From Deroplatys truncata (Eukaryota > Arthropoda > Insecta > Mantodea > Mantidae), in contig CM060989.1 in the NCBI GenBank assembly GCA_030765065.1, forward strand, positions 63,378,001-63,442,000: 64,000 bases of DNA, given 5' to 3'. Positions 42,910 to 54,699 of this stretch are shown here, one piece after another. The position numbers were made by a program, and so were the translations under genes. The notes under the pieces were generated by a model. It was not told the origin of the DNA and made no database searches. It worked only from the letters and a program-made list of their open reading frames with translations. Position 1 is the stretch's first letter, and each line of letters opens with the position of its first letter.

Positions 42910-43144
42910 CTAGAACTAGATGAGGCGAATGAGCGCCCAGTGAACAGATGAACAAATCAGTTGCACATACAAAGAATGCTCCAATGAGAAACCCAACAGC
43001 ACTTGGAATAAAGGCATACTCTCCATTTTGTCCATAACTTTTAGATTGTGCAGCCATCTCTATAGCTGGCGCAAGTAGTGACCAATATGATGCAGCTGTC
43101 ATTACACCTCCAGCAAATCCAAGGCTTATATCTAACAGCTTACG
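42910..43144 (-). CDS. SLC39A11: ZIP11 zinc transporter, coding exon 2
   Basis: A TTTTTTCTTTCAG acceptor and GTAAGTCTTTTCC donor border 235 bases on the minus strand, encoding 78 residues plus one base. RKLLDISLGFAGGVMTAASY and WSLLAPAIEMAAQS form the second membrane helix and its conserved ZIP11 signature; YAFIPSAVGFLIGAFFV and ATDLFI form the third. The product moves zinc across intracellular membranes in known ZIP11 proteins (Golgi and nuclear location are reported for mammals). The end LGAHSPHLVL leads into the variable loop. Intron 1 upstream is about 15.3 kb and intron 2 is 7.8 kb; both are full of transposons. Confidence 0.96.
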
Positions 43145-43263
43145 CTGAAAGAAAAAACAAATTAATATGAGTATTGGAGCTCTATAACTAAACTTTATTG
43201 TGTGCACTAATTTTTATGAGCTGATAACTGGGATTTAAGAGAAGACTAAATGACAAACATTGT

Positions 43264-44165
43264 CAAAAAATCTGATGTGTTACACTCACATGACTTTCTC
43301 TACTCTTGTACAAACTATTTTTACAAACTCTTATTCTCCATCTACTTCATGTTAATCGAGATAAACATTTGCAGAGTCTATCTTATTGCTAATTTTCTTG
43401 TAGATGTAAGGGGAATATATATTTACAAGAGCAATATAGAAATACAGTAGCCTTTAAGCACATACATATTCTCTTAATAGCTGGTTGCTAGGTGCAGCAC
43501 CATTCTCTTTGCCACAGATTAATACTCTTTGCATATCCAAGACAAAAAAATGAATAACGAATTCCCGTTTGAGAAAATAAGTATTGAAAAATTTAAGGGA
43601 ATAACAAGCAATATCTCGAAAATAGTTCACTCAACAAAAAAATGTATATGACATAAATTGTGTATTTTAATGCGATCTATATTTTTTATGTAGTAAAATT
43701 TTGTCTATCTCTTATGGTTTACCAGTTATGCAAAAGTCATTCACAGAGAAGAATACTTTTGGAGACTTTCCCAGAAAATTCGAGATATACATTTCATTTG
43801 TCATGAAAATATCTTGAACTATGATATTTTAATCAAAATCGTTAGAGCCATTTTTGAGAAAATTAAAATTTTCGAAAAATGTTCCATGTAAAGGGTAGTC
43901 TGGAGTGGGGGGATTTTCTTAAAAACCTTCGTGTCGCATCCCTGGAAGATACTGAACCTAAATACCAAGTTTGGTGTTTATCCAACTGTTCGTTTCTGAG
44001 TTATGCTGTTCACAGACAGACACACAGACGGACATGTTTCCAAAAATGCTTTTTTTGTATTCAGGGGGTCTCAGAACATGTATTTCCGGTGAAATCTCAG
44101 TATCGAATTTTTGGGTGGAATATAATACTTCCCCTACTTACTATATGTAGTAGAGAAAGTAAAAA
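43264..44165 (-). mobile_element. Rep-H copy (long subtype), both ends present
   Basis: It reads from AAAAAATCTGATGTGTTACAC to GTAGTAGAGAAAGTAAAAAG, with GACAGACACACAGACGG as the CA tract. It starts about 120 bp upstream of ZIP11 exon 2, in intron 1. Confidence 0.93.
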
Positions 44166-44260
44166 GTGCCATTTTGAGCTTTTTATGCATTCTTATTAAC
44201 TGGAATTTCCTCTTTAATTTGATCTGTATTTTATCATTGTATGCACAATACTTATACTCT

Positions 44261-44910
44261 AAAATCTGATGTGTTACACTCACATGACTTTCTCTACTCT
44301 TGTAAAAACTATTTTTACAAATGCTTATTCTCCATATGCTTCATGTTAATTGATATAAACTTTTGCAGAAACTATCTTATTGCTAATTTTCTTGTAGGTG
44401 CAAGGGGAATTGGTAGGCTTTAAGCGATAGTCAAATATTTTAAGAGCTGGTTGCTATGTGGAACATTCCATTCTCTTTGTATGTCCAGGACAAAAAAAAA
44501 AAAACGAATAGTGAATTCCCATTTGAGAAAAGTATAAATATTGGAAAATTCAAACAAATAATATCTCAGAAACTGTTCATTCCAGGAAAAAAAAAAAAAT
44601 GTATACGACATAAATTGTGTGTTTTAAAGAGATCTGTGAAGTAAAATTTTGTCTATCCCTTATGGTTTACCAGTTATGCACAATTCATTCAAAATGAAGA
44701 GGACTTTTGGGGACATTTCCAGCAAATTCAAGATATATATTTCATTTGCCATGAAAGTATCTTAAACATATGATATTTTAATCAAAACCCTTAGAGCCAT
44801 TTTTGAGAAAATCGAAATTTTCGAAATATGTTCCAAGTAAAGAGTTGTCTGGGGTGGGGCGATTTTCTTGAAAATCTTCATGTTGCATCTTTGAAAGGTA
44901 CTAAACCTAA
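44261..44910 (-). mobile_element. Rep-H/Rep-Hb copy, truncated
   Basis: It starts AAAATCTGATGTGTTACAC and runs to TTGAAAGGTACTAAACC. The part with the CA tract and the GTAGAGAAAG end is absent. From about 44530 the sequence is of the older Hb type (AAATTCAAACAAATAATATC). Confidence 0.85.
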
Positions 44911-45429
44911 CTAAACCAAAAAACCTGTCTCTTAGGATGAAATTCTTGAAGTGCTATTGTTTTGTTTATATAAATGATTAAATTTTATTAAATAAAGGCA
45001 GATTAAATAGAGCACTTTATAAAATTTTAAATGGTTTCAACTACCTTGGTCTTAATTTTGATGAAACTCATATAATGAAGTTCATTACTTATGGTCCCCT
45101 AAAATCCAAATAACTGCAGAAATAGCAGATAATTCAACAAGTTCATTTCAATAAGTTCTTGAATGATATGATTTGATTGTAAATACGTAAACCACTTAAA
45201 CCAGATGTCACACACTGCATACATATTCTGTAATCCAAAGTAAGTAGGTATACAGTCTCTTCAGCAATGTTTTAGCTAGTGGGTGGGGGAGTCCTTCCAA
45301 GCAGATAGGGGTTTAGCTACTGAAAGGAGGTAGTGTTTACTTGGTTTAAGGCAAGTGAGAAGTAAAGTCATGCAATAATGAATGCTGTTGGCTATTTTCC
45401 ATTGTACATGCCATGCACAGCATGAATTC
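44911..45429. other. Unassigned intronic DNA
   Basis: Nothing recognised before the LINE-D reverse transcriptase remains. Confidence 0.45.
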
Positions 45430-47304
45430 AGCACACTGAACAAATAATGCAACTTACAAACTTATGCATAAAGTGTTTACAGTATTAAATGAAAATTTAC
45501 ATGTGGAGGCATCTTTTGTGATCTAGCAAAGGCATTTGACTGCGTATACCACGAGATTGTGACAGCAAAACTGCAGTACTATGGAATAAAAAATGAAAAT
45601 TTTAATTGTTTTATCTCCTATCTAAAAGATAGAAAACAATATGTAGAAATTAACAACATCAATCAGTACCATAACAACACTTCAGAACGGAAATAAATAA
45701 AACATGGAGTTCCTCAAGGGTCGATATTAGGACCTCTGTTATTTTTAATCTATATAAATGACCTCCAGTTGTATATTAAACACATTGCTAGCATGTATCT
45801 GTTTGCAGATGACACCAGTGTTCTAGTAACAAGTAAACATTTAAATGAGTGTGTTATAAAATTAAATTATGTCCTAAATTGCATGTCAGACAGGTTCAAA
45901 GCAAACAAACTTTCAGTAAACCTTGAAAAAACAAACGTAGTCAAATTCATAACTAACCACTCACCACAAAACCAAGTAGAAATAGGAATTAATGATTCAT
46001 TATTGGAACAACCTAATGAAGTCAAATTTCTACATCTTTTAATAGACAAGCACTTAGATTGGAAGACGCATATTAACCACATCACATCTAAGCTTAATAC
46101 AGCATGTTATGCCATTCAAACTATCATTCAATTGATACGCTTAAGTTAGTTTGCTTATTTTAATTCCATCATGGAATACGGAATAATTTACTGGGGGCAA
46201 CTCACTAGATAGTAAATGCATATTTCTAATACAAAAGAAGGTTATACGAATAATTTGCAACACTTACAACAGGCAGTCATGTAAAGAACTATTTCAGAAA
46301 CTAACCTTACCTTGTGTTTATATATTTTTCATCTTAAAATTTTATGCAAATAATCGACATTACTTTAACACTAGGCAAAAGGGAAATACTCATCGTCCAA
46401 ATGCAGAACTAACTTGTTTCCAGAAAGGTGTTTACTATGAAAGAATAAGATATTCTTCTCAGTAATCTCAACGAAAAAATTAGCTACTTTCAAGTTTTTT
46501 AAGCCCCCTCTAAAAGAGTACCTCTGTGATAGATCTTTTTCCTCTCTAGAATATTTAAACTGCAATTTAGCCTGTTGACAATTAAGTTCCAATATATACA
46601 TATTCCTATAATGTTAAGTTACTGTATTAGGCCAAATAAGAAATATCTTTAATACATATCTATGATATTTTTATCTTAATACTGAATTTTGACCATCTTT
46701 TCATATAAATAAAGATGTAAATTTTGACCAGTGACACAGGCTGTAAAGGTTAAGTGGAGTACATTTTTTTACCTAACCATGCTAACTTTCAGCAGCAGAA
46801 ATTTGATATTTACTGTATATTTTTAGCACCATAAACTGAAACATTGTGCACTTATTATATAAATTTTATATGCAAAATTGTTTTATTGTACATATTTAAT
46901 ATTTTGTAAATGCATATCTTAAAATTCTGACACTCTTTGCATCTAAGCAAAGCTTTAAACACTGAAGCAAAGAAATTTTGTATTCAGTAGACGTGGCAAT
47001 TTTTAATGTAACAGAAATTTGATGGTTGATGTTTACATTTTAGCATCATAACTTAAAACGTAAACTTTATGTGTGCAAAAAGGATATGTTTATTGTACAT
47101 AATTGACAATTTTGTAAAATCCTGACACTACTTGCATGCAAGTAAGGATGCAATGCCTTGTGCAGTGCCACAGGCTGTAAAAGCAAAGCTTTATTAAGTT
47201 CAATACAATAGCAATACAAAAGCTTTTGACAAGTTCTATGTTCAAGGTCTTTTGGCCATCAAAGAACCTACAGAATGCATTCTAATCTAATCTAATCTAA
47301 TCTA
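45430..47304 (+). pseudogene. Jockey/CR1-like non-LTR retrotransposon LINE-D, 3' half
   Basis: The RT palm is readable: GIFCDLAKAFDCVYHEIV, NFNCFISYLKDRKQYVEI, HGVPQGSILGPLLFLIYIND and LFADDTSVLVTSK, then the longest open piece (45769-46149) ending in KLNTACYAIQTIIQLI. A decayed C-terminal region with IMEYGIIYWG follows. Non-coding tail sequence continues to a TAATC repeat (47281-47304), the kind of short 3' repeat many LINEs of this group have. A stop after TSERK and later frameshifts kill it. The 5' end is missing. Confidence 0.9.
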
Positions 47305-47404
47305 TGCAATGACCGAAATTCCATGCTCTTTGCATGACCATGACAAAAGCTGAATAGCAACTTCTCACATGAAAAAAGTATAAGCATTTGAAAATTCAAA
47401 CCAG
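47305..47404 (-). mobile_element. Rep-Hb fragment
   Basis: CATGCTCTTTGCATGACC, CACATGAAAAAAGTATAAGC and TTTGAAAATTCAAACC match the middle of Rep-Hb. It is cut at both sides by LINE-D and the next Rep-H. Confidence 0.55.
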
Positions 47405-47511
47405 CAACAAAAAATCTGTTGTATTACACTCATATGGTTGCCTACTTTTGTACAAACTATTTTTACAAACACTTATTCTCCGTCTACTTCATGTTAATCG
47501 AAATAAAATAA

Positions 47512-47796
47512 ATTGAGTTTTATTTATGGATGCTCTTTAACTACTATGGCCCTTAGCGTCCCATTCTATGTTAGGCGTGAAAGATTGGAAATTTTGTTCA
47601 GAGGCCTCTATCAGGCTTGAGGTTCTTTTACGTGCTGTAAATCTACGACACGGGACCACCGGCTTTACTTCCCTTCCAAAGGAAGCCATGCTAAGGATTT
47701 TATGCCCGAAAAAATCATCGCCCTCCACCGGGTTTGAATCCGTGACCTCGGGAACTAGAGGCTAGCATGGTAACCACTACACCACAGAGAACGACG
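47512..47796 (-). mobile_element. tRNA-derived SINE S1, copy 2, with 15-bp target duplication
   Basis: On the minus strand the head is GTGGTGTAGTGGTTACCATG, with B-box-like GGATTCAAACCCGG. The body is the same as copy 1. The host sequence ATGTTAATCGAAATA before it recurs as ATGTTAATCGAGATA after it: a 15-bp target duplication with one mismatch, as left by LINE-driven insertion. Confidence 0.93.
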
Positions 47797-48107
47797 ATGT
47801 TAATCGAGATAAGCATTTGCAGGAACTATCTTATTGCTTATTTTCTTGTAGGTGAAAGGGGAATATGGTAGGCTTTAAGCGATAGTCAATTCTTTTAAGA
47901 GCTGGTTGCTATGTGGAGTATTCCGTTCTCTTTGATGTCCAGGACATAAAAAACAAATAATGAATTCCCATTTGAGAAAAAGCATAAGTATTGAAAAATT
48001 CAAACAAATAAAAGAATATCTCATAAATGGTTCACCAAAAAAAAAAAATAAAAAAATAAATAAATAAATGCTAATGACATAAATTGTGTTTTAAAGAGAT
48101 ATACATT

Positions 48108-48238
48108 TTTACTTTCTCTACTACGTATAGTAAGTAGGGGAAGTATTGCATTCCACCCAAAAATTCGATACCGAGATTTCACCGGAAATACATGTTTTGA
48201 GACCTCCTGAATCCAAAAAAAGCATTTTTGGAAACATG

Positions 48239-48272
<34 letters not shown>

Positions 48273-48952
48273 TGTGAACAGCATAACTCAAAAACAAACA
48301 GTCGGATAAGCACCAAACTTGGTATTTAGGTTCAGTATCTTCCAGAGATGCGACACAAAGCTTTTCAAGAAAATCCCCCCACCCCAGACTACCCTTTACA
48401 TGGAAGATTTTTCGAAAATTTTAATTTTCTCAAAAATGGCTCTAACGATTTTGATGAAAATGTCATATGTTTAAGATAATGTCATGAGAAATGAAATGTA
48501 TATCTCGAATTTTCTGGGAATGTCTCCAAAAGTATTCTTCATTGTGAACGACTTTTGCATAACTGGTAAACCATAAGAGATAGACAAAATTTTACTACAC
48601 AAAAAATGTAGATCGCGTTAAAATACACAACTTATGTCATATACATTTCTTTTGTTGAGTGAACCGTTTTCGAGATATTGCTTGTTATTTCCTTAAATTT
48701 TCCAATACTTATACTTTTTCTCAAATTCGTTATTCATTTTTTTATGTCCTGGACATGCAAAGAGAATGGAATGCGCCACATAGCAACCAGCGTTAAAATA
48801 TTTGACTATCGCTTAAAAGCTACCATATATTACCAATAAAATTGACATCTCGATATCCCGATTAACATGAAGCATATGGAGAATAAGCGTTTGTAAAATT
48901 AGATTGTACAGGAGTAGAGAAAGTCATGTGAGTGTAACACATCAGATTTTTT
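48108..48952 (+). mobile_element. Rep-H copy, complete, with long GT tract
   Basis: It runs from TTTACTTTCTCTACTACG to GTGTAACACATCAGATTTTT. The family's terminal structure is clear here: 12-bp inverted repeat ACTTTCTCTACT at the first end; AGTAGAGAAAGT about 25 bp before the other end; hairpin ATGTG-AGTGTAA-CACAT beyond it; (GT)n at 48241-48271. It lies in a T run of an older Rep-H with no target duplication. Confidence 0.95.
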
Positions 48953-49559
48953 GTGTAGTAAAAGTTTGTCTATCTCTTACTTTACCAGTTATGCAAAAGT
49001 TATTCAGAATGAAGAGGACTTTTGGGGACATTCTCAGAAAATTCAATATATATGTTTAAATTGTCATGAAAATATCTTAAATATACAATATTTTAATAAA
49101 AATCGTTGAGCCATTTTTGAGAAATTTTTTAAAAATGTTACATGTAAAGGGTAGTCTGGGGTAAGGGGATTTTCTTGAAAATCTTCGTTTCATATCTTTG
49201 AAAGACACTGAACCTAAATACCAAGTTAGGTATTTATCTGACTTTTCATATTTGAGTTATGTTGTTCGCCTTAAGACATATATTTCCGGTGAAATTTCGG
49301 TATCAAATTTTTGGGTGGAATGCAATACTTCCCTTACTTACTATACCTAGTACAGAAAGTAAAAGTATCTCTGAAATAATAAATGCCCCCCTCCCAAAAA
49401 AGAAACTTATTTGACATATTACTCAAGTTGGGAAACAAGAAAAGGAAATAAGATCAAAGATAAACTTAGAAAGTATGCTCTATCTACTTTGAATGGTATA
49501 CTATAGGATAATCAGGCCTCAAAAGAAACTAAAACTACGATTTTTAAAACAACAGTTAC

Positions 49560-49835
49560 AAAATAGATTATTGGAGGAGATCTGCCAAGATATCTTAAAG
49601 AGAAAAAATTAGAAATTAGATTATAAAAGAAAACATGAATGTTCAAAATTCAATTTTAGATTTTATTCAACATAAACAATTAGAATAGTATGGACATGCT
49701 AAAATAATGGAAGATGAAAGATTGTCCAAAAGAATAATGGAGCGGATGCCACCAGGAAGGAGGTGAAAAGGAAGAATGTATAGCATGTGGATTCAAGGAA
49801 TTAGAGGGACAATGATGGTTTGGTAAATTGAGGAA
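49560..49835 (+). pseudogene. LINE-C C-terminal fragment
   Basis: The plus strand reads ENMNVQNSILDFIQHKQLE, YGHAKIMEDERLSKRIME, MPPGRR, then MYSMWIQGIRGTM. This matches the tail of insect non-LTR retrotransposon ORF2 proteins (YGHxxRM and PPGRRxxGR pattern). A few stops and frameshifts. The stretch 49367-49559 before it may be more of the same. Confidence 0.75.
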
Positions 49836-49857
49836 GATAAACAAGAACGGAGAAAAA

Positions 49858-50755
49858 AGAAAATCTGATGTGTTACACTACATGACTTTCTCTACTCTTG
49901 TACAAACTATTTATACAAACGCTTATTCTCCATCTACTTCATGTTAATCGAGATAAACATTTGCAGACTCTTATCTTATTGCTAATTTTCTTGTAGATGT
50001 AAGGGGAATATATATTTACAAGGGCAGTATCGAAATACAGTACCCTTTAAGCACACACATATCTCTTAATAGCTGGTTGCTAGGTGCAGCACTATTTCCT
50101 TTGCCACAGATTAATACTCTTTGCATATCCAAGACAAAAAAATGAATAACGAATTTGCATTTGAGAAAATAAGTATTGAAAAATTTAAGGGAATAACAAG
50201 TAATATCTCGAAAATGTTTAACTCAACAACAAAAATGTATATGACATAAATTGTGTATTTTAACGCGATCTACATTTTTTGTGTGGTAAAATTTTGTCTA
50301 TCTCTTATGGTTTACCAGTTAAGCAAAAGTCGTTCACAATGAAGAATACTTTTGGAGACATTCCCAGGAAATTCAAGATATACATTTTATTTGTCATGAC
50401 ATTATCTTAAACATATATTTTCATCAAAATCGTTGGAGCCATTTTTGAGAAAATTAAAATTTTCGAAAAATCTTCCATGTAAAGGGTAATCTGGGGTGGG
50501 GGGATTTTCTTGAAAACCTTCGTGTCGCATCTCTGGAAGATACTGAACCTAAATACCAAGTTCAGTGTTTATCCGACTGTTCGTTTCTGAGTTATGCTGT
50601 TCACAGACAGACACACACACGGACATGTTTCCAAAAATGTTTTTTTTTGGATTCAGGGGTCTCAAAACATGTATTTCCGGTGAAATCTCGGTATCGAATT
50701 TTTGGGTGGAATACAATACTTCCCCTACTTACTATACGTAGTAGAGAAAGTAATA
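49858..50755 (-). mobile_element. Rep-H copy (long subtype)
   Basis: It reads from AAAATCTGATGTGTTACAC (hairpin loop damaged: ACACTACATGAC) to GTAGTAGAGAAAGTAATAAG. The CA tract is at 50608-50622. Confidence 0.92.
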
Positions 50756-50789
50756 AGATGAGGTTAAAAATGTAGTCATCAGTACAGGA

Positions 50790-51245
50790 AAAATGTTTGT
50801 ACATTGTGAAACTGCATATATATATTTGACCTAAATTGTGTGCTCTGAGATACATGTATTTATGTTATCTCTTGCAAGTTATACAATATCCATTCAGAAC
50901 GAAGAACTCAAGGCTATTTGCAGATAATTCAAGATACACACTTCATTTTTCATGCAGATGTCTTAAACATATTATACTTTAATAAAAATTGTTAAGAGCC
51001 AATTTTGAGAAAATAAAAAATTATGAAAAATTGTCTATGTGAAGGGCAGTTTGGGGTGTGACGATTTTGCTGAAAATCTTTGTGCTGCATCCTTGGAAAA
51101 TCTAAACTTAAATACAGAGTTTGGTACTTACCCAACTTTTTATTTACATAATCATGCATTTCAAAAACAAATTAAAGGAACCTCAAAATGTATATTTTCA
51201 TGAAATCACTATACTGAATTTTTGGGTGAAATGCAATACTTCCTC
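50790..51245 (-). mobile_element. Rep-Hb, strongly diverged fragment
   Basis: It shares family order (AAATTGTGTGCTCTGAGAT, GATGTCTTAAACATATTATAC, GAATTTTTGGGTGAAATGC) with many substitutions, so it is among the oldest copies. 51246-51568 after it holds nothing recognised. Confidence 0.7.
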
Positions 51246-51568
51246 TTTTTTAGTTTTGTTTTTCTGTGTGAGAGTAATAAATGGTCAGCTTGTATCATTC
51301 AGTGCAGCATAGGTAAATTAAAACATCCAACAATGCAACTTGAAGGCAGTGCAATTAAAGCTTGCTGATTTCATAGATGGATATCATCATTAATGTCACT
51401 CACTCTCAAGTACCCACTCAAGTTTGTGTGCGCTTGTTAGAGATAAAACTGAAATTATTCTTATCTGCCACTGATAAAGAAAATTACCAGTTGCTTTCCT
51501 TTTCCCAGCTCTAAGTCACCTTATACACTTTTGATTTAGGTTTTCTTGTGTGCTTGTTTAGTTTAAAA

Positions 51569-52817
51569 AACAATGTTTTACATTCACATGGCTTTCTCTG
51601 CCCTTTAGTGCTTATTAGTGGTTATACAAATTATTTTTTGAAGGCTTATTTTCTTATCTTTTTCATTTTAAGTGACATAAAACTTTATAGAAATAGCTAC
51701 ATTATACATTTTGTTATAAAGGGAATAGCGATAGTAAAATCTTTTAAAACTGGATGCTATACGCTGGCCTTAAAACTGCTATTCCTTGTAAGCAATCATG
51801 AGAAAGAACTGAATATTGAAAGTATTTGAGAAGAGTAAAAAAATCTGATGTGTCACACTCACATGACTTTCTCTACTCTTGTACAAACTAGTTTTACAAA
51901 CGCTTATTCTCCATATGCTTCATGTTAGTCAAGATGTTAATCTTATTGCTAATTTTCTTGTAGACGCAAGGGGAATTGGTAGGCTTTAAGCGATAGTCAA
52001 ATATTTTAAGAGCTGGTTGCTATGTGGAGTATTCAATTCTCTTTGCATTACCAGGACAAAAAAAATGAATAACGAATTTGAGAAAAAAGAATAAGTATTG
52101 GAAAACTTAAAGGAATAACAAGCATAATCTCGAAAATGGTTCACTCAACAAAAAAAATATACATGACATAAATTGTGTACTTTAACGCGATCTATATTTT
52201 TTGTGCAGTAAAATTTTGTCTATCTCTTATGGTTTACCAGTTATGCAAAAGTTATTCACAATGAAGACTACTTTTGGAGACATTCCCAGAAAATTCAAGA
52301 TATACATTTTATTTGTCATGAAAGTATCTTAAATATACAATATTTTAATCAAAATTGTTAGGGCCATTTTTGAGAAAATTAAAATTTTCGAAAAATGTTC
52401 CATGTAAGGGTAATCTGGGGTGGGGGGATTTTCTTGAAAACCTTCGTGTCGCATCTCTGGAAGATACTGAACCTAAATACCAAGTTTGGTGTTTATCCGA
52501 CTGTTCGCTTCTGAGTTATGCTGTTCACAGACACACGCATGGAAATGTTCCAAAAATGCTTTTTTTGGATTCAGGGGGCCTCAAGACATATATTTCTGGT
52601 GAAATCTTGGTATAAAATTTTTGGGTGGAATACAATACTTCCCCTACTTACTATACATAGTAGAGAAAGTAAAAAGTATTGAACAATTTAAGCCATTAAT
52701 AACATATACCTCACAAATGGATGATGCCACAATAAAAGTTATCCAAAATAAATTGTGTTTTAAATAGATCTACATTTTTTGTGGTACATTTTCCTCTTTC
52801 ACTTAACATTTATGGCT
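51569..52817 (-). mobile_element. Rep-Hb copy hosting a Rep-H
   Basis: 51569-51838 (TTTTACATTCACATGGC, TTAGTGCTTATTAGTGG) and 52675-52817 (TATTGAACAATTTAAGCC, GATCTACATTTTTTGTGG) join when the Rep-H between them is removed, as in the uninterrupted stretch 53065-53171. Confidence 0.85.
51839..52674 (-). mobile_element. Rep-H copy inside Rep-Hb
   Basis: It reads from AAAAAATCTGATGTGTCACAC to CATAGTAGAGAAAGTAAAAAG. Its CA tract is reduced to ACACACGCATGG. Confidence 0.93.
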
Positions 52818-54446
52818 TTCTCTACCCTTTAGTGCTTATTAGTGGTTATACAAATCATTCTTATGAAAGCTTATTTTCTTACCTTCTTCATTTTAAGTGA
52901 CATAAAACTTTACTGAAACAGCTACATTACACATTTTGTTATAAAGGGAATAGCGATAGTCAAATCTTTTAAAATTGGATGCTCTATGCTGGCCTTAAAA
53001 CTGCATACTCTTTGTGTGTAATCACAAGAAACAACTGAATATTGGAAGGACTAGAAAAGAGTGAAAAAAGCATTGAACAATTTTAACCATTAATAATGGA
53101 TATCTCACAAATGGATGATGCCATAAAAAAAGTTATCTGAAATAAACTGGGTTTTACAGAGATCTACGTTTTATTTACTTTCTCTACTACGTATAGTAAG
53201 TAGGGGAAGTATTGTATTCCACCCAAAAATTTGTAACCGAGATTTCACCGGAAACATATGTTTTGGGACCCCCTGAATTCAAAAAAAGTATTTTTGGAAA
53301 CACGTCCGTGTGTGTGTGTCTGTGAACAGCATAACTCAGAAACAAACAGTCGGATAAACACCAAACTTGGTATTTAGGTTCAGTATCTTCCAGAGATGCG
53401 ACACAAAGGTTTTCAAGAAAATCCCCCACCCCAGATTACCCTTTAACATGGAACATTATTTGAAAATTTTAATTTTCTCAAAAATGGCTCTAACGATTTT
53501 GATTAAAATATCATATGTTTAAGATATTTTCATGACAAATAAAATGTATATCTTGAATTTTCTGGGAATGTCCCCAAAAGTATTCTTCATTGTGAACGAC
53601 TTTTCCATAACTGGTAAACCATAAGCGATAGATAAAATTTTACTACACAAAAAATGTAGATTGCATTAAAATATACAATTTATGTCCTATACATTTTTTG
53701 TTGTTGAGTGAACCATTTTTGGGATATTACTTGTTATTCCCTTAAATTTTCCAATACTTATACTTTTTCTCAAATGGGAATTCGTTATTCATTTTTTATG
53801 TACTGGACATGCAAAGAGAATGGAATGCACCACATAGCAACCAGCTCGTAAAAGATTTGACTATATTAGCAATAAGATTAACATCTCGATTAACATGAAG
53901 CATATGGAGAATAAGTGTTTGTAAAAATAGTTTATACAAGAGTAGAGAAAGTTATGTGAGTGTAACACATCAGATTTTTTTTTTTTTTTTGTAATACATT
54001 TTCCTCTATCGCTTAACATTTACCAATTATACAAGATTATACAAAATTCCTTCTGAATGAAGAGGACTTCAAAAGCTATTTTATTTGCATGTATTTGTTA
54101 TTAATATATGGTGTTTTAATCAAAATCTTTAGGGCCTTTTTTAGAAAATCAACAATTTTATAAAACGTTCGGTGTAAAGTGTAGTTTGAGGTAGGGGGAC
54201 TTTCTTAAAAATCTATGTGTCACATCTTGAGAAGGTACTGAATCTAAATACCAAGTTTGGTGTTTATCCAAATTTTCATTTTTCTCTCACATGCCACATA
54301 TGCACTTTTTTCTAAAAATGCTTTTTTTTTTTTTTTGGATTCAGGGGTTCTGAAAACATGTACTTCCGGTGAAATCTCGGTATCAAATTTTGGATAGAAT
54401 GCAATATCTTTTCTATCTGCTATGTACGTGGTACAGAAAGTAAAAC
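52805..54446 (-). mobile_element. Rep-Hb copy hosting a Rep-H
   Basis: 52805-53171 and 53985-54446 form a second Rep-Hb, from GGCTTTCTCTACCC to GTGGTACAGAAAGTAAAA. The Rep-H between them entered at its ACATTTTTTGTG T run, the same site that was hit in the host at 48108. Confidence 0.85.
53172..53984 (+). mobile_element. Rep-H copy inside Rep-Hb
   Basis: It runs from TTTACTTTCTCTACTACG to GTGTAACACATCAGATTTTT, followed by an extended T run. GT tract at 53309-53320. Confidence 0.93.
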
Positions 54447-54591
54447 TGAACTATTATTTTAGATGTTAGTATGGTTTAAAACTTAGAGGAAACTTCACTG
54501 CATATATTGGCAGCATTTTCCTATCACCTCAGTCGTTTCTTCCCACCCACTTGCTTGCTTTCAAGGCTTCTGCTGGCTAGTATGCAGTGTT

Positions 54592-54592
<1 letters not shown>

Positions 54593-54681
<89 letters not shown>
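54593..54681. repeat. (TAA)n microsatellite
   Basis: About 29 uninterrupted AAT units, the longest microsatellite in the window. Confidence 0.97.
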
Positions 54682-54682
<1 letters not shown>

Positions 54683-54699
54683 TTTCTGAAAAATTAAGC

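Larger units (their letters stand above)
47405..49366 (-). mobile_element. Older Rep-H copy hosting a SINE and a younger Rep-H
   Basis: Host sequence is at 47405-47511 (AAAAAATCTGTTGTATTACAC start), 47797-48107 and 48953-49366 (ends GTACAGAAAGTAAAAG). SINE S1 occupies 47512-47796, and an oppositely oriented Rep-H occupies 48108-48952. The host blocks join in the family order when the two insertions are removed. Confidence 0.9.
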
